Assembly (NCBI GenBank): GCA_024234995.1
Contig: JACKNF010000001.1
Location: 62,001-126,000 of the forward strand
Length of the DNA stretch: 64,000 nucleotides
Direction of reading: 5' to 3'
Origin: Gammaproteobacteria bacterium
Lineage (GTDB): Bacteria > Pseudomonadota > Gammaproteobacteria > Competibacterales > Competibacteraceae
Shown: piece by piece, positions 45,210 through 53,594 of the stretch
How the letters are laid out: each line of letters starts with the position of its first letter
How positions within the stretch are numbered: position 1 is the stretch's first letter
Notes under the pieces: generated by a model
Told to the model about the DNA's origin: nothing
Database searches by the model: none
What the model saw: only the letters and a program-made list of their open reading frames with translations
Translations under genes and position numbers: made by a program

Positions 45210-46646
45210 TCAACGCCCTGGTGCGCCTGTCTGTAACTCGACCCGGTTCTGCTTCTGGTTATAACCCATGCGAGCGATGATTTCGTAGTCCAGTCTGGCT
45301 TTTTCACCGGCATCGATGTCAGCTTCGAATTGTACAGTCCGGAAGTCATGCAGGCTTGGTTTGAGCGGGCTGCGAAACACGATATCGCCTGGATATTCGC
45401 GGCGGATTTGCACATGAATCGGCTTATCGCTGTAATTACGGATTTTCTGTTGGTAAACCGTGTGTTCATCCCAACCGGCTACCTGGCTATCCAATTCCAG
45501 CTTGAACCCGTCATCGCCCAGCTTGCGGTAAAGATTGCCGCCTTTGATCTGGAACCAAAGGTTATCGCGGAAAACCTTTTGTTTGACCAGTTCGAAAATG
45601 ACTACTGGATCGGTGCCTAGATTCAGCTCAATCTTGTCGCCGATGGGGACGTATTTCAGATTTTGGGTTGCCAGATAACTCAGTCCCTCATGGCCACGGG
45701 TGCGAAAGACACGGATGACCCCATCCGGAAGCGGGGTGCTGCCGAGTTTCGATGTTGTGTCATTCTTCAGGAGATATAGCCGTACCAGTTGATCATCATA
45801 TTCGCGGGGCCGGTAACGATATTCGACCGTCATGGGCACAGCGTCTGCCTCGAAGCTGCGCAACCGCTTCGCCCAGCCGTTAGGAACGGTTTCCGTACCT
45901 TCAATGGTATAGATGAAATACTCGCTCAATCCTTCCTTGATGATCTCCTTGGGCGCCTCCTTTTCTGCCGCGTCAGCGGCCATCGCTCCGCCCATCATCA
46001 ATGCGGGCGCAGGCGCCATCATCCTGCGCGCCGCTTTTTGCCGTAGCTCCCCGTATTCCTCGCGTTTAAGTTCGCTCAACCGCCCGGCTGGCAGCTTGGC
46101 CAGCTCAGCGATTTTTTCCACCAGGTTGATGGTACCCACCACCAATCGGACTTGGGCATTTTCGTAATCCTCGCCGGAGAGGTTTTTCACGCGGACGAAG
46201 CTTTCCAGCCGCAAGGCGGTTTCATTGGGATTGGCAATTGCTAGATAATCTGCTGCCCAGGTGATGCCTGAGGTGAAATAACTGATTTCGATGATCGCCT
46301 CGTAATTGGCATCGCTTTGCACATTCCAATACAGTGTTTGCGGCCGGTTATGAGGAAAGGTGGTGTCCAGCACCTCCAGCCCAGCCCGGGGTTCACGGAA
46401 CTTCAGCTCCACCGAGGTCGGGTCGATCAGCGTGTTGGCCCAGGAGAATTGCAGCGGATTAATGCCTTTTTTAAAGGTCACCACCCGGCTTTCCCGCACC
46501 AGGGTCAAATCCTCTGAGTTATAGATAGTCAGTTGCACCGTACTCCGTTTGGGAACGGTGGCTAGATCAACATTACCCGCCAGCAATGTTAACGGCAGTA
46601 ATAACCCCAACAGGCCTAACAGCCAGGTATTACGATTGTTTTTCAT
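45210..46646 (-). CDS. DUF4139 secreted protein
   Basis: This 478-residue protein has an N-terminal signal (LLGLLGLLLPLTLLAG) and a long beta-rich DUF4139-type region: TVQLTIYNSEDLTLVRE, GINPLQFSW and EVEIVA-like strands, then FTSGITWAADYLA and a C-terminal IHVQIRREYPGD. Function unknown; such proteins are periplasmic or envelope-associated. ATG at 46646 lies 5 bp after the stop of its paralogue; a GTG at 46658 would overlap it. It is the last gene of the seven-gene minus-strand run. Confidence 0.82.
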   Translation of the reverse strand: MKNNRNTWLLGLLGLLLPLTLLAGNVDLATVPKRSTVQLTIYNSEDLTLVRESRVVTFKKGINPLQFSWANTLIDPTSVELKFREPRAGLEVLDTTFPHNRPQTLYWNVQSDANYEAIIEISYFTSGITWAADYLAIANPNETALRLESFVRVKNLSGEDYENAQVRLVVGTINLVEKIAELAKLPAGRLSELKREEYGELRQKAARRMMAPAPALMMGGAMAADAAEKEAPKEIIKEGLSEYFIYTIEGTETVPNGWAKRLRSFEADAVPMTVEYRYRPREYDDQLVRLYLLKNDTTSKLGSTPLPDGVIRVFRTRGHEGLSYLATQNLKYVPIGDKIELNLGTDPVVIFELVKQKVFRDNLWFQIKGGNLYRKLGDDGFKLELDSQVAGWDEHTVYQQKIRNYSDKPIHVQIRREYPGDIVFRSPLKPSLHDFRTVQFEADIDAGEKARLDYEIIARMGYNQKQNRVELQTGAPGR

Positions 46647-46651
46647 GACGT

Positions 46652-47839
46652 TCACCACTCATTGTTCAACGTCAGCCGCAGGGTATGTGTCTGCTTTTGC
46701 GCTTGGCCATCGGCAGCGCGGGCTGGCAGTTCGACGTGAAACACGAGCTTGTCAGCGTCACTCTTTTCCAGATCGGGATTGCGCAGGGTGCCATCGCCCA
46801 ATTGCCATTCTGGATCGCGGTCCACACTACCGCGCACTTGATCACGGATCTGGCGGACGCTTTCAGCGATATCCAGGATCGCTGGCGTGTCCTTAAAATT
46901 CTCGATCTCGTATTTCAACGTGACGTCGTAGCGGTATAGGTTGCCTGCGATGCGCTGCCGCTCGCTACGATCGAGGGTGCGTTGTACGGCAATGTCGCGA
47001 GCCAGACCGAGGTACAATTCCAGTTCATCATCAGGCGGAGTGAATTCGCCGCGATCCTCGCCGAGAAAAGCCGTGCCGCCCTGACCATCATCCTGGAAGA
47101 TACGGGCTTTGCCGGTAGGTAGCGGTTCCTGGCCGAGCGCCCCGCCAGCATTCCTAATGACGTAGTGCATGGGTACGTTAAGCTTGTCCTGAGCACGGTC
47201 AAGATAGCCGGATGTGACCGGATCACAGGTATAAGTTTTACGAATCGGGACGCTGGCAAAGCGGCTGAGCTGCACTTCCTTGGTTTCATTCAAGCCCAGT
47301 GGTTTGTCGAAGCGTTGGCCAACGCCGGCCCAAAACCCGGCGGTTTCGTAGGCTTCATTGGCATTGTTGTGTACCTGGAGGTATTGCGCCAGCTCCAGCG
47401 TCGCTTCATCGCGGCCAGCCACCGCCCGGTAGTGAAAATTCTTGCTCAGTCCACCTAATACGTAGCTGATCCTGACCCGTGCGGTACCCGAAACATTTGC
47501 GGCAACCGACCAAATTAGAGCATTCTCGTTCGGTGGATAGCTGACGGAGAGGACTTGAGCATTCAACGCTGGTTCGACAGGTGCCGCCAGAATACGCAGC
47601 ACCAAGGTGTCAGGATCGATACGGGTATTAGCCCAAGAGAAATCCACCTGGTTGATACCCTTGACCAACGGTACGATGCGTTCTTCCTCGACCAGAGCGA
47701 TTTGCGGGTGGTCCAGCTGGATAGCGACCCGTTCGCGCACTGGCAAGGTCGTGAGTTTGATGCGAGCCATCGCTTCCAGCGATACGCTGCTGAGTAGCAG
47801 CAGAATGCTCAAAGGGTAGAGCCATCGATTCCGGTTCAC
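46652..47839 (-). CDS. DUF4139-like secreted protein, paralogue
   Basis: This 395-residue protein shares with the next gene the signatures GINQVDFSWANTRIDP and ISYVLGG, but it is shorter and diverged. It has an N-terminal signal/anchor (LSILLLLSSVSLEAMA). The GTG at 47839 is chosen because GGAG lies about 10 bases upstream; TTG at 47854 lacks one. The two paralogues together suggest a heteromeric or duplicated envelope component. Function unknown. Confidence 0.78.
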   Translation of the reverse strand: MNRNRWLYPLSILLLLSSVSLEAMARIKLTTLPVRERVAIQLDHPQIALVEEERIVPLVKGINQVDFSWANTRIDPDTLVLRILAAPVEPALNAQVLSVSYPPNENALIWSVAANVSGTARVRISYVLGGLSKNFHYRAVAGRDEATLELAQYLQVHNNANEAYETAGFWAGVGQRFDKPLGLNETKEVQLSRFASVPIRKTYTCDPVTSGYLDRAQDKLNVPMHYVIRNAGGALGQEPLPTGKARIFQDDGQGGTAFLGEDRGEFTPPDDELELYLGLARDIAVQRTLDRSERQRIAGNLYRYDVTLKYEIENFKDTPAILDIAESVRQIRDQVRGSVDRDPEWQLGDGTLRNPDLEKSDADKLVFHVELPARAADGQAQKQTHTLRLTLNNEW

Positions 47840-47984
47840 GGTTGCAATCTCCAAGGTGAGGGCGGTTTGCTATAACCATAAACGCTTAACGGCGAAAGGT
47901 GGGGTTAACGGCGGTGAAAACCGGAGCCTGCCACGCTAAAAAGTTCTGCAGCAAGCGGCAGGACTACTGTTATTTTTTTAGATG

Positions 47985-48290
47985 TCAGCGGCTTGGTAGC
48001 GATTGATTACAGACATCACCTGCTAGCGTGTGATCCAGCTGGGCGATTCGCTCGCGCAATTGCTCGTTGACGGCTTCCTGCCGGGCCAACAATGCGGTGC
48101 TATTGATGACCCCTGTATCCATCGAGACGGGAGGGTAAGTGGCAAACAGGCTGCCAAGCAGCCAGCCGGTCATCGCTCCACAGAGCAGAACCGTCAGCGC
48201 TACCGTTCCCCAAACCCAGGCGCGTTGATAGCGAGGGATAGCCGTTTCGGCATCATAGAGGGTGAATTGTGGGTGTTCCTGAGCAATCAT
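47985..48290 (-). CDS. Small single-pass membrane protein
   Basis: This 101-residue protein has one membrane helix at about 27-50 (WVWGTVALTVLLCGAMTGWLL). A short helical region (EAVNEQLRERIAQLDHTL) follows. I recognise no family. It is 6 bp after the 649-residue membrane protein and probably assembles with it. Confidence 0.6.
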   Translation of the reverse strand: MIAQEHPQFTLYDAETAIPRYQRAWVWGTVALTVLLCGAMTGWLLGSLFATYPPVSMDTGVINSTALLARQEAVNEQLRERIAQLDHTLAGDVCNQSLPSR

Positions 48291-48296
48291 GGCGAT

Positions 48297-50246
48297 TTAG
48301 CGCTCCACGGTAAAACCAGTGACGGGTGCCGCCTTGCGGGGCTGGACCGTACCCTTGAAGACTTTTTCTTGATTATTCCGGATTAACCGGATTTGGAAGG
48401 GCGTTGGCTGAGGATGCTGTTCATCCTTGCGTGGCGCATAACGGACAGCAATCTGATACGTTCCTGGTGCTGCCTGGCCTGCCGGCCAGAACACATTTTC
48501 CACTGGACGATCGCTTAGGCTATTGCGGGCGGTATTGGCATCCACATCCAGGGTGCCGCCACATTCCTTGGGGTTCTGGTAGTCCAGCATTTGACCGGAT
48601 GGACAATACACGACCAGATCGAGATCCGCGTTGCCATTCCACAGTAACGTTGCGGTAATCTCGCCGGTTGCCGCACCGGTCGCGGACAGGCGGCTGGTGA
48701 ATTCCTGACGTTCCTCCGGTGTCGGCTCAGCTTGCATAGGCAATCCGGCAGGTGGTTGTGACGCTGATGTGTTTAAAGCGGTTTGAGAACCTTTTTGTAA
48801 TGCTTTTTCCAACGTCTGTGCTAAGGATTCCTCCGGTGCTTGCGGAGGCGAAGCAGTGTCCGCGAGTGACCGGTCCTTGTCTAATTGGCTTGTGTTGACC
48901 GGTATTGGCAGATCCGCGCTGGGTGGCGCAGGTGGCGTTTCACGATCGGGTGAGACGGGCGTGCTCATGGTGGTCTGATCGGATGCGCCGTTTGGTTCTA
49001 GAGCAGTTGCAACGTCTCCCGCCGGAGCAGGCTGCTTGACGCCGGTACCTGGATGAGCTGGCTGGCGCGTGGACGGTGTCTCGTCATGGTGTGCTTCCTC
49101 AGCAGCGGCTGTTACGGTGGCCTTGTTGCCGTTTGGCGCTGGAACATTGAATGCCGGAGAGACTTTCTCCTCCGTTTCAACCGGCAGCGGACACCGGCCA
49201 CGCTGCGCAGCGAGCTGAATCAATCGCTGTTCAAGCTCGGTTCGCAATGCCTGTTCAGTGTGCCAAGCCTCCCTCAAGGAAGCATCAGAGGTTACATCCG
49301 GCAATGTCTGAATTGATCCATTAACCAGTGGATGCATGGAAGTCCGGGTCAAAACCCAGAGGAAAGTCCCCAGCGCCAGCAGCACAGCCAGCACAGCTAC
49401 ACTCCAGAAATACCGGGAGCCCACGACGACATAGCGCAGTAAGGCGCCCGGCCGGTCCACGGCCGAAGGCGGACTCGACTTGAGCAGCAAAGGTATCGGC
49501 GTTTCAGTTTCCATTGACCCGGCCGGCTCCGGCGGTGGCAAGGGCGGCGGCGGTGGAGGCGGAAGAGGCGGTGGGGCGATGGTATCTGCAAACGCTGCTG
49601 CTGGTTTTTCAGATGGCAGCCCGGACGATGGCTCCAAAGGTGATTCGGATTGCTCTGGTGATTCGGCAGCCGGTGCTGGCGGTACGGCGCTGGAAGCCAG
49701 TCCGGGCATCGTGATGTCTGGTATTGCTACATCCCGCGATGCTTCGGATGGAAGCGGCGGCGCAGGTGAATGATGAACGGGCCCACCGGTCTCCCATGGC
49801 CGGTCAGCGGCAAAACCCCAGTGCGCTAACACGGGTTGATCTTTAATTAAAAAGATATTTGTTTCTGTTGGCGGCCCAAGTGCTGCCTTAAGCATCGCCC
49901 CGAGTTGCATCCGCTGCGGATCGCCAGAAGCAGCGTACCGTTCTGCCAGCTCCCGGCCACGTTGCAGTTGCGATTGAATTTGGGCGAGAACCGGTTGACG
50001 CTGCTCTTCGGGTAACTCACTCAACACGATTGGTTTGCAGTCAGGATCACCCTGGACATACCAGTCGATGCGATTATGGGTGCGATCCACCACGGGTTCT
50101 GCTAATAAATTTGCGGCGTCAGCGCCTAGTTCGTTAGCGAGCACCGCTTGGATTTGCGGATAAAGCGTATGCAGCGGTTGGCCGAAACCACCGATTTCCC
50201 GTACTCTGTCAAAAGAACCGCTGCTGAGAAGAATTTGCTCGGCCAT
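48297..50246 (-). CDS. SrfA-like membrane protein with C-terminal beta domain
   Basis: This 649-residue protein has an N-terminal domain (IDWYVQGD...NIFLIKDQPVLAHWGFA, positions about 56-144) resembling the start of SrfA-type proteins; the similarity is from memory and tentative. A proline-run linker (PPPLPPPPPPPLPPP at about 223-240) leads to a membrane helix (FWSVAVLAVLLALGTFLWVL) at about 280. A long Ser/Pro/Ala periplasmic linker follows, then a C-terminal beta domain (WNGNADLDLVVYCPSG) like DUF2135. It is probably envelope-spanning. Function unknown. Confidence 0.65.
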   Translation of the reverse strand: MAEQILLSSGSFDRVREIGGFGQPLHTLYPQIQAVLANELGADAANLLAEPVVDRTHNRIDWYVQGDPDCKPIVLSELPEEQRQPVLAQIQSQLQRGRELAERYAASGDPQRMQLGAMLKAALGPPTETNIFLIKDQPVLAHWGFAADRPWETGGPVHHSPAPPLPSEASRDVAIPDITMPGLASSAVPPAPAAESPEQSESPLEPSSGLPSEKPAAAFADTIAPPPLPPPPPPPLPPPEPAGSMETETPIPLLLKSSPPSAVDRPGALLRYVVVGSRYFWSVAVLAVLLALGTFLWVLTRTSMHPLVNGSIQTLPDVTSDASLREAWHTEQALRTELEQRLIQLAAQRGRCPLPVETEEKVSPAFNVPAPNGNKATVTAAAEEAHHDETPSTRQPAHPGTGVKQPAPAGDVATALEPNGASDQTTMSTPVSPDRETPPAPPSADLPIPVNTSQLDKDRSLADTASPPQAPEESLAQTLEKALQKGSQTALNTSASQPPAGLPMQAEPTPEERQEFTSRLSATGAATGEITATLLWNGNADLDLVVYCPSGQMLDYQNPKECGGTLDVDANTARNSLSDRPVENVFWPAGQAAPGTYQIAVRYAPRKDEQHPQPTPFQIRLIRNNQEKVFKGTVQPRKAAPVTGFTVER

Positions 50247-50303
50247 GGGCTGTTGCGCCTCACGATTCTGGTATGTTTATGTTTGTGTATGCCCGTGGGC
50301 TGC

Positions 50304-50792
50304 TTAAGGCGTAGAGGCCTTCTCCATCACCGCTGGAGAAGATTCAGCAGCCGGTTCTGGCTCATCATCCAGAGTGATCGAGATCCCGCCGCCACCCAAG
50401 GTCAGATCGAGACCATATTGCAGGTTCTGCAGGTAGAGAGTTACACCCTTTCCGTTGCGTAAGAGGGTGCTGCCGCCGCCTTGAACCAAGGTCAAACTTC
50501 CTTCGATCACGGCATAGTTTCCAGCAAAATCGGTGACTTCTTGCAACCGGTACACCTGACCAAGCGCGTTGGCCTGGCTAACGCCCAAAGTTGCTACCTT
50601 AATGCCTGAAACTGAGAAGGGATATTGCCGCCCCTGGAAGAGTAATGTTCCTCTTCCTTGGCTGTAACCGAATAAGAGGCCGAACGAGGTGCTGGAAAAT
50701 TCCAGGCTGCCATCTGGCTGGCTATCCTGGGCCAGCGCCGTATTGGCTCCCATCGCTAACATCAGGGTCAAAACTACCGGTGCGAATCGCAT
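50304..50792 (-). CDS. Secreted protein, EipA/DUF1134-like
   Basis: This 162-residue protein has a signal peptide (VVLTLMLAMGANTALAQ) and a beta-rich mature part with GYSQGRGTLLF, YPFSVSG and VYRLQEVTDFAGNY. The pattern resembles DUF1134/EipA, a periplasmic protein important for envelope integrity in Brucella; similarity is by eye only. ATG at 50792 has GGGGAG 7 bases upstream; TTG at 50807 is rejected. It sits between the TAXI protein and the SrfA-like protein. Confidence 0.6.
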   Translation of the reverse strand: MRFAPVVLTLMLAMGANTALAQDSQPDGSLEFSSTSFGLLFGYSQGRGTLLFQGRQYPFSVSGIKVATLGVSQANALGQVYRLQEVTDFAGNYAVIEGSLTLVQGGGSTLLRNGKGVTLYLQNLQYGLDLTLGGGGISITLDDEPEPAAESSPAVMEKASTP

Positions 50793-50823
50793 CCATTTTC
50801 TCCCCAAGCAACAAACTGATGAT

Positions 50824-51879
50824 TTAGGCCGCAGGGGTTGTAAATTGCGGCCATTCCTGTTGGTTCAGCAATATTTTTTCTAGCTCGCGGGTGAGATCAA
50901 CCTTTGAACCACCGCTCTTGACCGGGTTCCGCGAACATTGGTCCAATGACCAGATCCCTACTTTTTCATCCAGATTAACCTCTTTCCACTTAGGATGACC
51001 GGTTTGCTGCAATGAGTTCAGATTCGTGCGGATGGCGTGGCCTAACGTCGCTAACTGCTGGCAGCGTTGCGCAAAATAGGCGCTTTGCTTACCGGAAAAG
51101 TCAAAGCTCATCAGCACTGCCTTGACCGCGATTGTCGGTGTTTCGCTATCCAGCCATTCGTAATCCGCTGGACCAATCTGGGCAGAGGCATATTCACGCA
51201 GCATTTTTGGATCATCGAGCGGTACAAAATGGACATTTGCCAGCATCGCCGCAAATTCCGGCTTGTTGATTAAATTTCCAACCTTGGTGAATAAGCTGAC
51301 CGGTTTGCCCGCCACGTAAAACATCGCGTCCGCCTCGCCTTTGAGGACAGCCGTCACGCCCGATAATGGGGCTATTTTCAGCAACTCTGCGGGCTTGATG
51401 CCAGTCAATTGCAATAAATTGATTGCGGTTAGCCAGTTCCCGCTGCCTTCCTCGCCGACGACGACGCGCTTACCCTGGAGATCGCTAAAGGATTGAATGG
51501 ATTTGCTGGCAAATAAATGGACTTCTTCATTATAAAAAGGAAAGATCAAACGTAACCGGCCAGCGACTTGGCGCATTTCCGGGCTCTCAGACCGGTTTAG
51601 AAAGCCGAGCACATCGGATTGCACAATCCCCAGGGCAGCGTTTTCCTTGCTGCTCATGCGTCTGATATTGTCGATGGAACCCTGAGAGTCCTTGACGAGG
51701 ATATTCAGCCCCGCTGTTTTCGCAATTCCGGCGATGTCATTGCCAAACTGAATGTAGGTGCCGGTTTTCGATCCGGTCACCATGCCGATCGCTTGATCGT
51801 TAGTATCAACGGCTATAGCCGGTGTCCAGACAGCCAGATTCAATAGAAGCATCAGACTGCCAATCAGCAAACGATTCAT
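50824..51879 (-). CDS. TAXI-family TRAP substrate-binding protein (orphan)
   Basis: This 351-residue periplasmic protein has a signal peptide (IGSLMLLLNLAVWTPAIA) and the TAXI-type fold, with MVTGSKTGTYIQFGNDIAG and IVQSDVLGFLN. TAXI proteins normally deliver glutamate-like or other acids to a DctM permease; none is in the window. Start ATG 51879 has AGGAG about 10 bases upstream; an open frame to 51960 is not supported. In this operon it may sense rather than transport. Confidence 0.82.
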   Translation of the reverse strand: MNRLLIGSLMLLLNLAVWTPAIAVDTNDQAIGMVTGSKTGTYIQFGNDIAGIAKTAGLNILVKDSQGSIDNIRRMSSKENAALGIVQSDVLGFLNRSESPEMRQVAGRLRLIFPFYNEEVHLFASKSIQSFSDLQGKRVVVGEEGSGNWLTAINLLQLTGIKPAELLKIAPLSGVTAVLKGEADAMFYVAGKPVSLFTKVGNLINKPEFAAMLANVHFVPLDDPKMLREYASAQIGPADYEWLDSETPTIAVKAVLMSFDFSGKQSAYFAQRCQQLATLGHAIRTNLNSLQQTGHPKWKEVNLDEKVGIWSLDQCSRNPVKSGGSKVDLTRELEKILLNQQEWPQFTTPAA

Positions 51880-51956
51880 AAAAGAAAGGCTCCTGGGGAT
51901 GAGAGTAGTAAATGGCGGACGGTAATCCCGGTTTGAACCTTGATTTTCTTGCAACG

Positions 51957-53327
51957 TCAAGGCGATTTTGGACGCAGTCTCTTCTCTAATTCTTGCATAG
52001 CCGGGTCGAATTGCGATTTTAATTCTTCCTCCAAACTCTGTTTGGAGCCGGGTTGCGGTTTTGCCGCGGGTTCTGATGGTGGAGCAAGGCGGTCGCGAGG
52101 AGGTGACGTGGAGGGTGGCCGCGTTGAGGCAGGCGGGATCCGCGGTTTGGGTGATACCGGATCCAGTGGTTTGGAAGCATCTGGCGAAGGTAATGGCACC
52201 GGTTCTGGCGCGGGGATGGGCTCTGGCGCGGGGATGGGCTCTGGCGCGGGGATGGGCTCTGGCGCGGGGATGGGTTCCACAGAGTCTCTTTGGGTCTCTA
52301 TTGAGCGTTCCTCGGGCTGGGACACGAAGGCAGGCGCATCGGTACTGGATCGCTGCTCAAGCCACCACCACCCTGCTACGCCTGCTGCCGCCAGGACAGC
52401 CGCGCCGCCCAAGCCAAGGAATAATCCAGCCTTGTGATGTCGCTCGCTATCGGCTGTGCTGGGCGGCTTTGGGGCGGGTTGCGGTGTAGGCCGGGGAGCG
52501 GGTGGCTCGGATTCAGGTGGGGGTTGAGACGGCAAAACTGTGTGCGGCGATGGCTCTTTTGGGGGAAGTTCTGGTTCCGGAGTTTTTGGCATGCCCTCGT
52601 GCGGTGTCCCAAAGACCCGTTCCTCGCTTCTTAAAGGCGTTGAGGCAATCCGTCCATTCACCCGGCGGGTCGGCGCCACATCTCTGGTTATATCAGAATC
52701 TGAAGCAGAAGAATCTGAGGCAGAATGTTCCGGCTCATGCATCGCCGCATGGGCCGGCAACTCCTCTTCTAGAGGTGTCAACGGTGCGGGGCGGGCTGGT
52801 CTATCCGCATTTTCATGCTCCAGATTGTTGCCGATCTCGGGAATCGGCAGGTCGGGAATCGGCAGGTCGACATGTTGCACGTCTGGTAAATCCGGCTCGG
52901 GAGCAGGTTGCACAGATGTTTTAGGCCGGGAACCCACACGGGCGCCGCTCACCACGACTCGCCGGGTCGTCGTTGCTGTATCCTCTTCGATCGCCAGCTC
53001 CAGTGGCCAGATAAAAGTTACAGAAGCAGTCCCGCTTAACCCCTGGCCGCGGATTGCCATTTGATACGGCATGTTTTCCAGTTGAAATGCCAAGTCGGAG
53101 TCGATCACAAATTTCAAGGAGTCGCCGTCATACCACGCTTCTTTCGGTTGCAGCCAGCATTCCGCGCCCTGCCAGCCGTCCGCTCCAAGATGGTTAGCGG
53201 TAAAACCATGGCGGTTGAGGGCAAATACGAAGGTCTCCAGGGTGTGCGGCAGGCCATCGATAGTCACGATAGCATGACCTAGCGGGCGATGGGGATCTTC
53301 CGAAACGCGCACCGAAAGCGTAGACAT
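51957..53327 (-). CDS. Proline-rich membrane protein, first gene of envelope operon
   Basis: This 456-residue protein has an N-terminal beta-like domain (about 1-115, no known family), a Pro/Glu-rich linker, a membrane helix at about 302-325 (LFLGLGGAAVLAAAGVAGW), then a second Pro-rich region with EPIPAP repeats and a Lys-rich C-terminus (KSQFDPAMQELEKRLRPKSP). The repeats are encoded by a perfect 18-bp tandem array at 52203-52275. ATG at 53327 has GGAG 8 bases upstream. Function unknown; with the SrfA-like protein it shows the same soluble-TM-Pro-linker design. Confidence 0.6.
   Translation of the reverse strand: MSTLSVRVSEDPHRPLGHAIVTIDGLPHTLETFVFALNRHGFTANHLGADGWQGAECWLQPKEAWYDGDSLKFVIDSDLAFQLENMPYQMAIRGQGLSGTASVTFIWPLELAIEEDTATTTRRVVVSGARVGSRPKTSVQPAPEPDLPDVQHVDLPIPDLPIPEIGNNLEHENADRPARPAPLTPLEEELPAHAAMHEPEHSASDSSASDSDITRDVAPTRRVNGRIASTPLRSEERVFGTPHEGMPKTPEPELPPKEPSPHTVLPSQPPPESEPPAPRPTPQPAPKPPSTADSERHHKAGLFLGLGGAAVLAAAGVAGWWWLEQRSSTDAPAFVSQPEERSIETQRDSVEPIPAPEPIPAPEPIPAPEPIPAPEPVPLPSPDASKPLDPVSPKPRIPPASTRPPSTSPPRDRLAPPSEPAAKPQPGSKQSLEEELKSQFDPAMQELEKRLRPKSP
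52203..52275 (-). repeat. 18-bp tandem repeat in a coding region
   Basis: Four near-exact copies of TCTGGCGCGGGGATGGGC encode EPIPAP units in the proline-rich membrane protein. The copies are in frame, so array length can change without shifting the frame. Confidence 0.9.
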
Positions 53328-53594
53328 CGTCAGTCTCCGTAAATCTGGACAAACAGAAGGGAATCGAGGATTCGATTCTCAAGCTTATCTAATTGTAGGC
53401 TGGCTTAGCCTGGTCTTCGCTGTAGGCAAGCTCGCGGGTTTGTGGGTCTTATGAGCTGCAATAAATGCTGTTAATGGAGAATTGTACTACAGCCTAATCG
53501 GCGATTAAGAGCAGAGATAACCAGATTCGCCAATCATTGATGAATTATGTTGAAATATAAAAACACATCTGCAATTTACGTGTGAGGGTCCATT

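Noticed and set aside
52203..52275. Short repeats resembling a CRISPR array
   Set aside because: The 18-bp copies are contiguous, without spacers, and encode EPIPAP in a membrane protein.
52540..53064. Plus-strand frame of 174 codons opposite the proline-rich membrane protein
   Set aside because: It mirrors the low-complexity Pro/Glu linker; the Ser/Gly-rich product has no signature.
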